Positions 7,334-14,554 of a DNA stretch of 21,677 bases are shown here, piece by piece; within the stretch, counting starts at the first letter, position 1; every line of letters begins with the position of its first letter. Source of the stretch: CAIVPM01 sp964615145 (lineage in GTDB: Bacteria > Bacteroidota > Bacteroidia > Chitinophagales > Chitinophagaceae). The stretch lies in NCBI GenBank assembly GCA_964615145.1, contig CAZTOP010000052.1:1-21677 (forward strand), given 5' to 3'. A model generated the notes under the pieces. The model was not told where the DNA came from and ran no database searches. It was given only the letters and a program-made list of their open reading frames with translations. Made by a program: the position numbers and the translations under genes.

Positions 7334-9334
7334 ATGAAAAGACTATCTTTTTTATGTTTTAGCTTATTGGCTTCTCAGAGTAATTATTGCCAAGGTCAGT
7401 TACTAAAACAAGGTGTTCTTAAACCTATCAATGGTAAGCCTATTGTTATCATACCGTCAACAAAGAACGAACCATATACCACAATTGTAAATGGTGTTTC
7501 TTCTCAAAAAAATATTGCTACAAATGGCGGTACTTTTAACTTGTTATCAGGAAACACAGAGCCAAATTATAATAATGATAATAGTTTAACAAGTTTGACT
7601 GGAAATTACGCAACTACAAACATCTCTAACGAAAAAAATAGTTTAAACCAATCAACATCACTAAATAATGAATTGGCTCCTTTAATTACAAATACTTCTG
7701 TAACTAATAATAATGCACAGCAAAATATTAACGCTCCAAATAAAATCGTAAATAAACCACTTGAACCATTAACTTACACTCCATTAAATGCTCCTGTAAA
7801 AAATATTACGGAATCTGTCGACCCTTCCAGAATAACTAAAGATGTATATTCGGCTTCAAGTGTTAATAAACCCACATACAACTCATCATTAATAAAAAAT
7901 AAAACTGAGACAGTAGGACCTAGAACTATATCAAATAACAATTCACTTGCAATGATAGATTTAGCTCCAATAAGCTCAAGTGAAATTAAAGTTAAAGACA
8001 AATCTGGCATGCCAGAGTTAGCTCCAATTCCTTACGCGAGTAAGCCCAATAATACTAGCATAATGCCAGAGCTAGCTCCAATTGTAGGTATTGAAATTAA
8101 ATCTGATGAAAAAAAATCAAGCAACATTATGCCAGATTTGGCACCAATAGAAGACAATTCAAATATTAACAAAACTGGTGAAAATATAAACTCAAAAAAT
8201 GATGGGAAACCACGTGGTTTCATTCTTCCAACAGGTACATTGTTTAAAGCAACAGATAGCAAAACTTATATTATAAAACCAATTTCTTCACAAACTGATA
8301 TAGAAAAAGATGAAACTAATCAGCAATCATATAAACCATCAGCGGGCGGTGGCATGGGACTAGTTTTGGAAGAAAACCTGAGTGACATTATGGTTACTCA
8401 AAATACAAATCCAATACAGCCAACCAAACAACAATTAGAACTAGCTGCCAAACAACATAAACACGATCCCAATAATCCCTGTTGTAAAGTACAAATGTAT
8501 AATGCTAGTAGTCCTAAAAAGATAATAAAAAAGAGGAAATATACTACCAAAAAAATAGCACCAGTTTTATATACTTACAAACAAGATCCTGCTCAAACCA
8601 AAAATATTGAACGCATTGTTTATGTTCCTGTGCAACCTAATCAACAATACCAACAACCAAAGCAAGAAACATATAGCAATAAGCCAACCGAAACTTTAAC
8701 ACAAGTTAATCCGCCAAAAGAAAAGGTGGTGTATCGTGATTATACAAATACTTACACTAAACAAACGGTGTCTAATAATAGTAACAACTGTGTTTGTCCA
8801 GGAAATAATACACAACAAAAAAATAATGTTAACGATCCAAAAGCATACTACAATGCGAGTAATTATGCAAATGGATTAAATGCTGGACCAACATCAGGTG
8901 ACTATCCAATGAATAATAAGTCAAGTGAAGCTGACATGAAGTATACTTTCTACGTTAACCCAAGAGGCAAATACGGCGTAAGTTTGTATAATAGCTTCTG
9001 CTCTGTTTTATTATTACAGAATGGCAAAGTAGTCGAATTTAAAGAATATGGAGATCCTAATCAACCAAAACCTAAACTAAATTATTTTGGTTCGCCTGAA
9101 AGTATTGGTGGCATTCCCATAGAATACAACTATAATAGGTCTGTCCACAAAATTGGAAATATTGTTCTTGATTATGATTTTGAGGGCTTTTTTAAAACTG
9201 TTGGAAGTTCAAATGTATTTTACACTTCAAGATCTAGTTTATCAAAAGTAGATAATGTTAACGTTAGGTATGATGGAATGGGAAATGTTACTAGTGTTGA
9301 CCAAAATGATGGATTAATAAAATATAATCCTTAA
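7334..9334 (+). CDS. Exported Asn/Gln-rich protein of unknown function with LAPI boxes and C-terminal 16-residue repeats
   Basis: I do not recognise this 666-residue protein. An N-terminal signal peptide is visible ('RLSFLCFSLLASQ', cleavage probably near residue 20); 'SNYC' is not a good lipobox. The first ~520 residues are low-complexity and Asn/Ser/Thr/Lys/Pro-rich, probably disordered. They contain four near-identical boxes, 'MIDLAPI', 'MPELAPI' (twice) and 'MPDLAPI', at residues 207, 226, 244 and 266. A Lys/Arg-rich patch occurs around 395-415 ('KKIIKKRKYTTKK') next to 'NPCCK', with a Gln/Pro/Tyr stretch and 'NCVCPGN' later. The C-terminal ~135 residues look folded and end in four consecutive 16-residue repeats (591-654) of pattern [IV]-[GD]-x3-[VIL]-x-Y-x5-[VFL]-x-[KST]. 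Its stop codon lies 4 nt from the stop of convergent map. An envelope-associated role is inferred from the signal peptide only. Confidence 0.85.
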   Translation: MKRLSFLCFSLLASQSNYCQGQLLKQGVLKPINGKPIVIIPSTKNEPYTTIVNGVSSQKNIATNGGTFNLLSGNTEPNYNNDNSLTSLTGNYATTNISNEKNSLNQSTSLNNELAPLITNTSVTNNNAQQNINAPNKIVNKPLEPLTYTPLNAPVKNITESVDPSRITKDVYSASSVNKPTYNSSLIKNKTETVGPRTISNNNSLAMIDLAPISSSEIKVKDKSGMPELAPIPYASKPNNTSIMPELAPIVGIEIKSDEKKSSNIMPDLAPIEDNSNINKTGENINSKNDGKPRGFILPTGTLFKATDSKTYIIKPISSQTDIEKDETNQQSYKPSAGGGMGLVLEENLSDIMVTQNTNPIQPTKQQLELAAKQHKHDPNNPCCKVQMYNASSPKKIIKKRKYTTKKIAPVLYTYKQDPAQTKNIERIVYVPVQPNQQYQQPKQETYSNKPTETLTQVNPPKEKVVYRDYTNTYTKQTVSNNSNNCVCPGNNTQQKNNVNDPKAYYNASNYANGLNAGPTSGDYPMNNKSSEADMKYTFYVNPRGKYGVSLYNSFCSVLLLQNGKVVEFKEYGDPNQPKPKLNYFGSPESIGGIPIEYNYNRSVHKIGNIVLDYDFEGFFKTVGSSNVFYTSRSSLSKVDNVNVRYDGMGNVTSVDQNDGLIKYNP

Positions 9335-9338
9335 GTAT

Positions 9339-10169
9339 CTAAAATTGAATAATTTTCGAAGGAGAAAGGTTAATATTATCTCTCTCAGCCTTTTCAATTA
9401 TACTATAATCAGAAAGAATTAAAGCTTTATCTTTCTTTACACAAACATCGTGTTCAAAATGAACAGAGGGCATTCCATCTTTGGTCCTTACTGTCCAACC
9501 ATCAGATTCAGTATAAACATCTTTCGTACCCATATTAATCATTGGTTCAATAGCTAAAACTAAATTATTCTTCATTTTTGCACCATTTCCTCTTTTCCCA
9601 TAATTTGGTACTTGAGGATCTTCATGCAGTGATTTTCCTAAGCCGTGACCTACCAATTCTCTTACAACTCCGTAGCCATTATTAAATTCCGTATGCTCTT
9701 GAATCGCATAAGAAATATCACCAATTCTATTATTAACTATGGCTTTTTCAATACCTTTGTACAAACTTTCCTTAGTAACATTAATCAATCTAGCTTTTTT
9801 ATCATCAATTTCTCCAATTGCAAAAGTATAAGCATGATCACCATGCCATCCATTCAAAATAACCCCCATGTCAATAGAAACAATATCACCATCTTTTAAT
9901 TCAATACTATTGGGAAAACCGTGAACCACAACATCATTTACACTTGCACAAATGGTAAAAGGATAGCCATTATAATTTAAAAAAGATGGTATTGCTTTAT
10001 TGTCTTTCACAAACTCATTACAAAGTGAATCAATTTGTAAAGTATTAATACCTGGCTTTAAAAAAGACGCAACTTCAGAAAGTGTTTTACTGACTAAAGT
10101 AGCTGCTTCTTTCATTAAGTAAACTTCCGCTTCTGTTTTATATAAAATCATACCGTTGGGTCTTCTCAT
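9339..10169 (-). CDS. map: Type I methionine aminopeptidase
   Basis: This cytoplasmic metallo-exopeptidase removes the initiator methionine from nascent proteins. The pita-bread fold signatures are present. The five metal ligands are D100 ('SIDMG'), D111 ('HGDHAYTF'), H175 ('GHGLG'), E208 ('AIEPM') and E239 ('HFEHDV'), and the catalytic histidine is H83 ('VVHGFP'). At 276 residues it is slightly long: about 15 extra residues follow the last conserved strand. The start is uncertain. The ATG at 10169 has an A/T-rich leader like others here, but homologues usually begin at the 'MILYKTE' position, which is the ATG at 10151. It lies downstream of secY, as in many Bacteroidota, separated by a 20-bp hairpin. 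It is the last gene of the minus-strand cluster and converges on the unknown gene. Confidence 0.95.
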   Translation of the reverse strand: MRRPNGMILYKTEAEVYLMKEAATLVSKTLSEVASFLKPGINTLQIDSLCNEFVKDNKAIPSFLNYNGYPFTICASVNDVVVHGFPNSIELKDGDIVSIDMGVILNGWHGDHAYTFAIGEIDDKKARLINVTKESLYKGIEKAIVNNRIGDISYAIQEHTEFNNGYGVVRELVGHGLGKSLHEDPQVPNYGKRGNGAKMKNNLVLAIEPMINMGTKDVYTESDGWTVRTKDGMPSVHFEHDVCVKKDKALILSDYSIIEKAERDNINLSPSKIIQF

Positions 10170-10197
10170 TAAAAAATTATAATTAAAAAACTTTTAC

Positions 10198-10240
10198 ATA
10201 TTAAAAGACCTGTTGAGAATCTCAACAGGTCTTTTAATAT
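10198..10240 (-). terminator. Long perfect hairpin between secY and map
   Basis: A 20-bp perfect stem (10198-10217 with 10221-10240) has the triloop AAT; the core is AAAAGACCTGTTGAG / CTCAACAGGTCTTTT. On the minus strand it follows the secY stop by 14 nt, and the descending arm carries TTTT and then a T-rich stretch, so it should end or attenuate transcription before map. It is nearly symmetrical, but the plus strand has no upstream gene to terminate here. Confidence 0.75.
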
Positions 10241-10254
10241 AAAATTTAAAAAAC

Positions 10255-11619
10255 TTATAGACCAGATGTAATTACAGGAGAGGTAGTTTGACGCCCCTGT
10301 ACTCGACCACTACTCATTAATCCGTCATATTGTTTCATTAATAAGTATGTTTCAATTTGTTGCAAAGTATCTAATACAACACCTACCATAATTAATAAAC
10401 TTGTTCCACCAAAAAAAGTGCTAAACTGACTGGTTACTTTAAAACCCATTGCAATTCCTGGCATAATTCCTACGAACGCAAGAAAAATAGCTCCAGGTAA
10501 AGTAATTCTATCCATGATTATACCAATATAATCAGCAGTTGGTTGCCCTGGTTTAACCCCTGGAATAAATCCATTACTTCTCTTCAAATCCTCAGATATT
10601 TGATTTGGATTAAAAATTAATGCTGTATATAAAAATGTGAATCCAATAACCATTATCGAATATATAACCATGTACCAAATGTTACTATGATCATTAAATA
10701 TTCTTGAAATTCCTTTCCCAGAATCAATATTGGTGAAAGAAATTAATGTTGGCAAAAACATAATTGCTTGTGCAAATATAATTGGCATAACACCAGCACT
10801 ATTAACTTTCACCGGTAAAAATTGTCTTGAACCAGCAATATCTAAGTTTTTGCTTCCAACAATTTGTTTAGCATAGCTTAATGGTATTTTTCTTATCCCT
10901 TGTACTAAAATAATCAAACCCATAACTACAGCAACAAGAACTACTATTTCAATTAAAAATATGAGTAATCCGCCTCCCTTGCTTTCACTTTTAGCATTAA
11001 ATTCTTGTAAAAAACTTTGGGGCAAACGAGCTAATATACCAACCATAATAATGATTGAAGTTCCATTTCCCAGCCCTTTGTCTTGAATTCTTTCTCCCAA
11101 CCACATTACAAATAAAGTACCAGCAGTTAGTGTAACAATAGTGATAAAAGTAAATAAAACACCCTGTATCATTATTGCTTGGGAATAACTTCCTTGTGGG
11201 GCAGTTAAATAGGCTACATAAGCTCCAGCTTGAAAAGCTGTTACAATTACTGTAAGATATCTAGTCCATTGATTAATTTTTTTTCTTCCACTTTCACCCT
11301 CATTTTGAACCTTTTTTAATTGTGGTACAAGTATAGTCATTAACTGCATGAAGATTGAAGCAGAAATATAGGGCATAATTCCAAGTGCGAAAATTGAAGC
11401 TTGTGAAAAAGCACCTCCAGCAAATGTGTCAAAAATCCCTAATAATCCTTTGTTAGCTGCTCTTAATTTAGATTCATCCAATAAATTAGGGTTAATACCC
11501 GGGAGTACTATGTGTGATCCTATTCGATAAATAAAAATTAAAATTAGAGTAAAAATGATTTTATTCTTAAGTTCGTCTATCGACCAAATATTCTTTAGTG
11601 TTTGTATGAATTTTTTCAC
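10255..11619 (-). CDS. secY: Preprotein translocase subunit SecY
   Basis: This is the channel-forming inner-membrane subunit of the Sec translocon. The 454 residues give about ten hydrophobic segments. Recognisable SecY stretches include 'FDTFAGGAFSQASIFALGIM' (plug and TM2 region), 'WLGERIQDKGLGNGTSIIIM', 'PVKVNSAGVMPIIFAQAIM' and the cytosolic loop 'NGFIPGVKPGQPTADYI'. The start codon is GTG at 11617-11619 ('MKKFIQTLKNIWSIDELKNK'), the usual SecY opening. The gene follows rplO as in the canonical spc operon, but a terminator-like hairpin lies in the 78-nt spacer. The short Ser/Thr-rich tail is typical of the phylum as far as I can judge. Confidence 0.97.
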   Translation of the reverse strand: MKKFIQTLKNIWSIDELKNKIIFTLILIFIYRIGSHIVLPGINPNLLDESKLRAANKGLLGIFDTFAGGAFSQASIFALGIMPYISASIFMQLMTILVPQLKKVQNEGESGRKKINQWTRYLTVIVTAFQAGAYVAYLTAPQGSYSQAIMIQGVLFTFITIVTLTAGTLFVMWLGERIQDKGLGNGTSIIIMVGILARLPQSFLQEFNAKSESKGGGLLIFLIEIVVLVAVVMGLIILVQGIRKIPLSYAKQIVGSKNLDIAGSRQFLPVKVNSAGVMPIIFAQAIMFLPTLISFTNIDSGKGISRIFNDHSNIWYMVIYSIMVIGFTFLYTALIFNPNQISEDLKRSNGFIPGVKPGQPTADYIGIIMDRITLPGAIFLAFVGIMPGIAMGFKVTSQFSTFFGGTSLLIMVGVVLDTLQQIETYLLMKQYDGLMSSGRVQGRQTTSPVITSGL

Positions 11620-11657
11620 TGTAATAATGAGTTGTAAATGTTAGTATCTTTAAAACC

Positions 11658-11682
11658 AAAAAAGGTGCATCTGTGATGCACC
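11658..11682 (-). terminator. Terminator or attenuator between rplO and secY
   Basis: GGTGCATC (11664-11671) pairs with GATGCACC (11675-11682) around the triloop TGT, an 8-bp stem with four G-C pairs. Read on the minus strand the stem is followed directly by TTTTTT (11663-11658). It begins 15 nt after the rplO stop and ends 38 nt before the secY GTG. It has the form of an intrinsic terminator inside the operon and probably lowers secY expression relative to the r-proteins. Confidence 0.8.
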
Positions 11683-11697
11683 GCAAATTTGTAGAAA

Positions 11698-12147
11698 TTA
11701 TTTTACAATTTCAACTGTTCCGCCAGATGCTTCAATTGCAGCTTTCGCTTTTTCACTTATTGCATTGACTTTGAAAGTTAAAACTGATTTTATTTCGCCT
11801 GTAGCTAGTATTTTTACTCTGTCGTTTTGACTTATTAAACCATTGATATATAAATTTTCCAAAGAAAATTCTGGGAAAGAATACTTTTCTTGTAGCTTAT
11901 CTATTTGACCTAAATTGAAAACAACATATTCAATACGATTATTGTTTTTGAAGCCTCGTTTAGGGATACGTCTTTGAATTGGCATCTGACCACCTTCAAA
12001 AGCATTTTTTCTTTGATAACCTGCACGGCTTTGACCACCTTTATTACCTTGTGTTGAAGTTCCTCCTTTACCAGAAGCCTCACCACGACCTAATCTTTTT
12101 TGTTTGTGTGTTGAACCTGCAGCAGGTGTTAAATTGTGTAATTTCAT
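11698..12147 (-). CDS. rplO: 50S ribosomal protein L15
   Basis: At 149 residues this has the normal bacterial length. The Gly/Arg/Lys-rich N-terminal extension that threads into 23S rRNA is clear ('KRLGRGEASGKGGTSTQG' and 'GGQMPIQRRIPKRGF'). The globular C-terminal domain ends in 'AKAAIEASGGTVEIVK'. L15 is a late assembly protein of the large subunit near the peptidyl transferase region. It lies 68 nt after rpmD. The last gene before the hairpin at 11658-11682, it may be the end of the most abundant operon transcript. Confidence 0.97.
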   Translation of the reverse strand: MKLHNLTPAAGSTHKQKRLGRGEASGKGGTSTQGNKGGQSRAGYQRKNAFEGGQMPIQRRIPKRGFKNNNRIEYVVFNLGQIDKLQEKYSFPEFSLENLYINGLISQNDRVKILATGEIKSVLTFKVNAISEKAKAAIEASGGTVEIVK

Positions 12148-12215
12148 ATTTTTGTTACTTACGCAGTTTCCTATTACTGCTCGCTATAAATATATTACTC
12201 TTTAGGAATCAGAGT

Positions 12216-12395
12216 TTAAAGTTTTTCAACTTTGATTAAATGATTTACTTTGCTAACCATTCCAAGAATTTGTGGTGTAGCTTCAACCTCTCTAGTACCA
12301 TTTACTTTCTTTAGCCCTAAAGCTATAAGAGTTTGTTTTTGGCGTTCAGATCTATCAATACCACTTTTTACTTGAGTTATTTTAATTTTTGCCAT
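12216..12395 (-). CDS. rpmD: 50S ribosomal protein L30
   Basis: This 59-residue gene was found by translating the spacer between rpsE and rplO on the minus strand; ATG at 12395-12393, TAA ending at 12216. The product begins 'MAKIKITQVKSGIDRSERQK' and continues with 'TLIALGLKK' and 'ILGMVSKVNHLIKVEKL', the standard L30 pattern (lysine-rich start, GL.K turn, final VxHLIKVE). The position between S5 and L15 is canonical for the spc operon. L30 is a small peripheral protein of the large subunit. Confidence 0.97.
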   Translation of the reverse strand: MAKIKITQVKSGIDRSERQKQTLIALGLKKVNGTREVEATPQILGMVSKVNHLIKVEKL

Positions 12396-12448
12396 TTTAA
12401 ATTCTTTTACAATTAATATTAACCTAATGCTTTAAATTAAGTACTAAA

Positions 12449-12970
12449 TTATCCGTTAAATACTTTACTTAATTTAATTGTTCTATTTTTTGCCACCTCT
12501 ATTGGCTCTCGCAAACTGGCTAAAGCTTTGATTGTAGCTTTTACAACATTATGAGGATTAGCTGAACCTAAGTTCTTAGCTAAAACGTCTGTAATCCCAG
12601 CACTTTCTAAAACAGCACGCATTGAACCTCCAGCAATAACTCCTGCTCCGTGTGCTGCAGGTTTAATTAAAACCTTTGCTGCTCCTGCTTTACTCAATTG
12701 TTCGTGAGGAATAGTGCCGTGCATAATTGGAACTTTAACCAAATTCTTTTTTGCATCTTCAATACCTTTTGTAATAGCTTCTTGAACTTCTTTAGCCTTA
12801 CCTAAGCCTTGACCAACAATTCCATTTTCATTACCAACAACCACTAGAGCTGAAAAAGAAAAAGTACGACCACCTTTAGTTGTTTTTACAACTCTGTTAA
12901 TGGCAACAACTTTATCTTTAAGCTCAGTATCACCACTTATTTTAATTTTGTTATCTATTGACTTTGACAT
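12449..12970 (-). CDS. rpsE: 30S ribosomal protein S5
   Basis: This 173-residue small-subunit protein, involved in decoding fidelity and mRNA helicase activity at the entry site, has the S5 N-terminal double-stranded-RNA-binding-like domain. The signature is 'KTTKGGRTFSFSALVVVG' followed by 'GIVGQGLGKAKEV'. The C-terminal domain has 'AHGAGVIAGGSMRAVLESAG' and 'NPHNVVKATIKAL'. The length is normal. It sits between rplR (74 nt upstream) and rpmD (53 nt downstream). Confidence 0.97.
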   Translation of the reverse strand: MSKSIDNKIKISGDTELKDKVVAINRVVKTTKGGRTFSFSALVVVGNENGIVGQGLGKAKEVQEAITKGIEDAKKNLVKVPIMHGTIPHEQLSKAGAAKVLIKPAAHGAGVIAGGSMRAVLESAGITDVLAKNLGSANPHNVVKATIKALASLREPIEVAKNRTIKLSKVFNG

Positions 12971-13044
12971 CTTAATTTTTTACGAATTATGAATGATAAA
13001 TTTTAAAATTTTGAATAACTCAATCATTTAAAATTACACTTGAA

Positions 13045-13401
13045 TTAGAATATTAATCCTCCTTCTCTAGCACCTTCAGCTAAAGATTTAATTCTACCGT
13101 GGTATAAATTTCCCCCTCTATCAAAAACAACATTTTCAATGCCTAATTCCTTAGCCTTTCTCGCGATGGTTTCACCAACTAATTTAGATTTTTGTACTTT
13201 GTTAATGCCTTTTTGAGCAACAATATGTTTATCTCTTGATGAAGCTCCAGCCAATGTTACTGCTGCTTCATCATCTATTAGTTGTGCATATATTTCAAAA
13301 TTACTTCTGAAAACAGACAAACGCGGCTTAGTAGCAGTTCCAGATACTTTTTTTCGAATTCTGTATCTTATTTTTTGTCTTTGTTCTAATTTAGTACTCA
13401 T
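13045..13401 (-). CDS. rplR: 50S ribosomal protein L18
   Basis: This 118-residue 5S-rRNA-binding protein of the central protuberance has a basic N-terminal tail ('KIRYRIRKKVSG') leading to 'KPRLSVFRSNFEIYAQLID'. The C-terminal signature is 'VVFDRGGNLYHGRIKSLAEG' ending 'AREGGLIF'. Length and ending are standard. The 46-nt spacer upstream toward rplF carries a 7-bp inverted repeat (13415-13421/13429-13435). Confidence 0.97.
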   Translation of the reverse strand: MSTKLEQRQKIRYRIRKKVSGTATKPRLSVFRSNFEIYAQLIDDEAAVTLAGASSRDKHIVAQKGINKVQKSKLVGETIARKAKELGIENVVFDRGGNLYHGRIKSLAEGAREGGLIF

Positions 13402-13447
13402 TATTTTTATTTTTTATTCCGATTCTGCCGGAATATATTAACTATTT

Positions 13448-14002
13448 TTATTTACCTGCAGCTTTACCAGCTTTTCTTCTTAACACCTCACCAGCAAACT
13501 TGACACCTTTACCTTTGTATGGTTCTGGCTTACGTAAACTTCTTAACTTAGCACATACTTGTCCAATAAGTTGCTTATCTGCTCCTTCAAGTATAATTAA
13601 TGGGTTTTTACCTTTTTCCGTTACTGTGGCTACTTTAAGTTCTTTAGGAATTTCAAAAATGATATTGTGAGAATATCCAAGGGCTAAATCCAATACATTA
13701 CCTGTATTAGCAGCTTTAAAACCAACACCTACTAATTCCATTTCTTTTTTATATCCCTCTGTAACTCCCTTAATTTGGTTGCTAATTAGAGAACGGTATA
13801 AACCGTGCATGGCTCTGTGACGTATCTGTTCTGTGGGTCTAGATATCAATACTTGGTCTTCTTTAACTTCAACAATAATATCACGGTCAACCGTTTGTTT
13901 AAGTTCACCTTTAGGACCTTTTACTGTAACAATATTATCCTTAGAAACAGTTACAGTTACACCGCTTGAAATATTTACAGGTTGTTTACCAATTCGAGAC
14001 AT
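13448..14002 (-). CDS. rplF: 50S ribosomal protein L6
   Basis: This 184-residue protein has two tandem alpha/beta domains. It opens 'MSRIGKQPVNISSGVTVTV' and 'VTVKGPKGEL', and ends with the L6 signature 'PEPYKGKGVKFAGEVLRRK' and a basic tail. L6 binds the base of the L7/L12 stalk near the sarcin-ricin loop and the GTPase centre. It is preceded by rpsH (76-nt spacer) and followed by rplR, as in the standard spc order. Confidence 0.97.
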   Translation of the reverse strand: MSRIGKQPVNISSGVTVTVSKDNIVTVKGPKGELKQTVDRDIIVEVKEDQVLISRPTEQIRHRAMHGLYRSLISNQIKGVTEGYKKEMELVGVGFKAANTGNVLDLALGYSHNIIFEIPKELKVATVTEKGKNPLIILEGADKQLIGQVCAKLRSLRKPEPYKGKGVKFAGEVLRRKAGKAAGK

Positions 14003-14078
14003 AGTCGATTTATTTTAAATTTATTATATTTTTTCGTGTTCAGCCACGACTAAGAGGCTTAATTATCGAAACTATTTT

Positions 14079-14474
14079 TTAGCTAATGTAGCAAAGAACT
14101 TCACCACCAACATTCTGGGCTTTTGCTTGCTTATCAGTTAGTACACCTTTTGAAGTGCTGATAATTGCTATACCTAAACCGTTGATTACACGTTTTATTT
14201 CTTGTGGTTTAGCATAAGCTCTCAAACCTGGTCTACTAACTCTTTCCAAACTACGTATAGCAGGAACTTTAGCAGCATCATATTTCAATGCTATTTTAAT
14301 TACCCCTTGTTTGTTATCTTCTTCGAACTTGTACTTTGAAATATAACCTTGTTCGTATAGAATCTCAGTTATTCTTTTCTTCAAATTTGAAGCAGGAATT
14401 TCTACAATTCTATGACCAGCCATTTGAGCGTTTCTTACTCTTGTTAAAAAATCTGCTATAGGATCTGTTACCAT
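14079..14474 (-). CDS. rpsH: 30S ribosomal protein S8
   Basis: This 131-residue primary 16S-rRNA-binding protein is a central-domain assembly nucleator and, in Escherichia coli, the translational repressor of the spc operon. It begins 'MVTDPIADFLTRVRNAQMAG' and contains the C-terminal signature 'GLGIAIISTSKGVLTDKQA' ending 'GGEVLCYIS'. The start at 14474 is preferred over the in-frame ATG at 14489. It gives the normal S8 N-terminus, and GGAGGG lies 7 nt before it (14487-14482 on the minus strand), a rare clear Shine-Dalgarno here. The upstream ATG falls inside a 16-bp palindrome. Confidence 0.96.
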   Translation of the reverse strand: MVTDPIADFLTRVRNAQMAGHRIVEIPASNLKKRITEILYEQGYISKYKFEEDNKQGVIKIALKYDAAKVPAIRSLERVSRPGLRAYAKPQEIKRVINGLGIAIISTSKGVLTDKQAKAQNVGGEVLCYIS

Positions 14475-14481
14475 TTTTTTG

Positions 14482-14487
14482 CCCTCC
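14482..14487 (-). promoter_or_regulatory. Strong Shine-Dalgarno site that fixes the rpsH start
   Basis: Read on the minus strand the sequence is GGAGGG, then C and six A, then ATG (14474). The 7-nt spacing is optimal for pairing with the CCUCC anti-Shine-Dalgarno. Most other genes in the cluster have only A/T-rich leaders, as expected for Bacteroidota, so this site stands out and supports the shorter S8 start. Confidence 0.7.
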
Positions 14488-14503
14488 ATCTCCGTACGGA
14501 GAT
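14488..14503. repeat. 16-bp perfect palindrome in the rpsN-rpsH spacer
   Basis: ATCTCCGTACGGAGAT reads the same on both strands. It is far more GC-rich than the surrounding spacer and lies just upstream of the rpsH Shine-Dalgarno site. In RNA it could form a small hairpin (ATCTCC/GGAGAT) with a GTAC loop that includes a second GGAG, or in DNA it could be a protein site. The function is unknown. Confidence 0.6.
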
Positions 14504-14554
14504 TATGAATTATTTAATAATTTATTTTTATTTAGATTACGGTGTTGTGCTTAA

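Noticed and set aside
7334..7400. Lipoprotein signal in the unknown exported protein
   Set aside because: The residues before the candidate Cys are 'SNY', which does not fit the lipobox [LVI][ASTVI][GAS]C.
14472..14489. S8 start at ATG 14489
   Set aside because: It would begin inside the palindrome and translate the Shine-Dalgarno region; the ATG at 14474 gives the family N-terminus.
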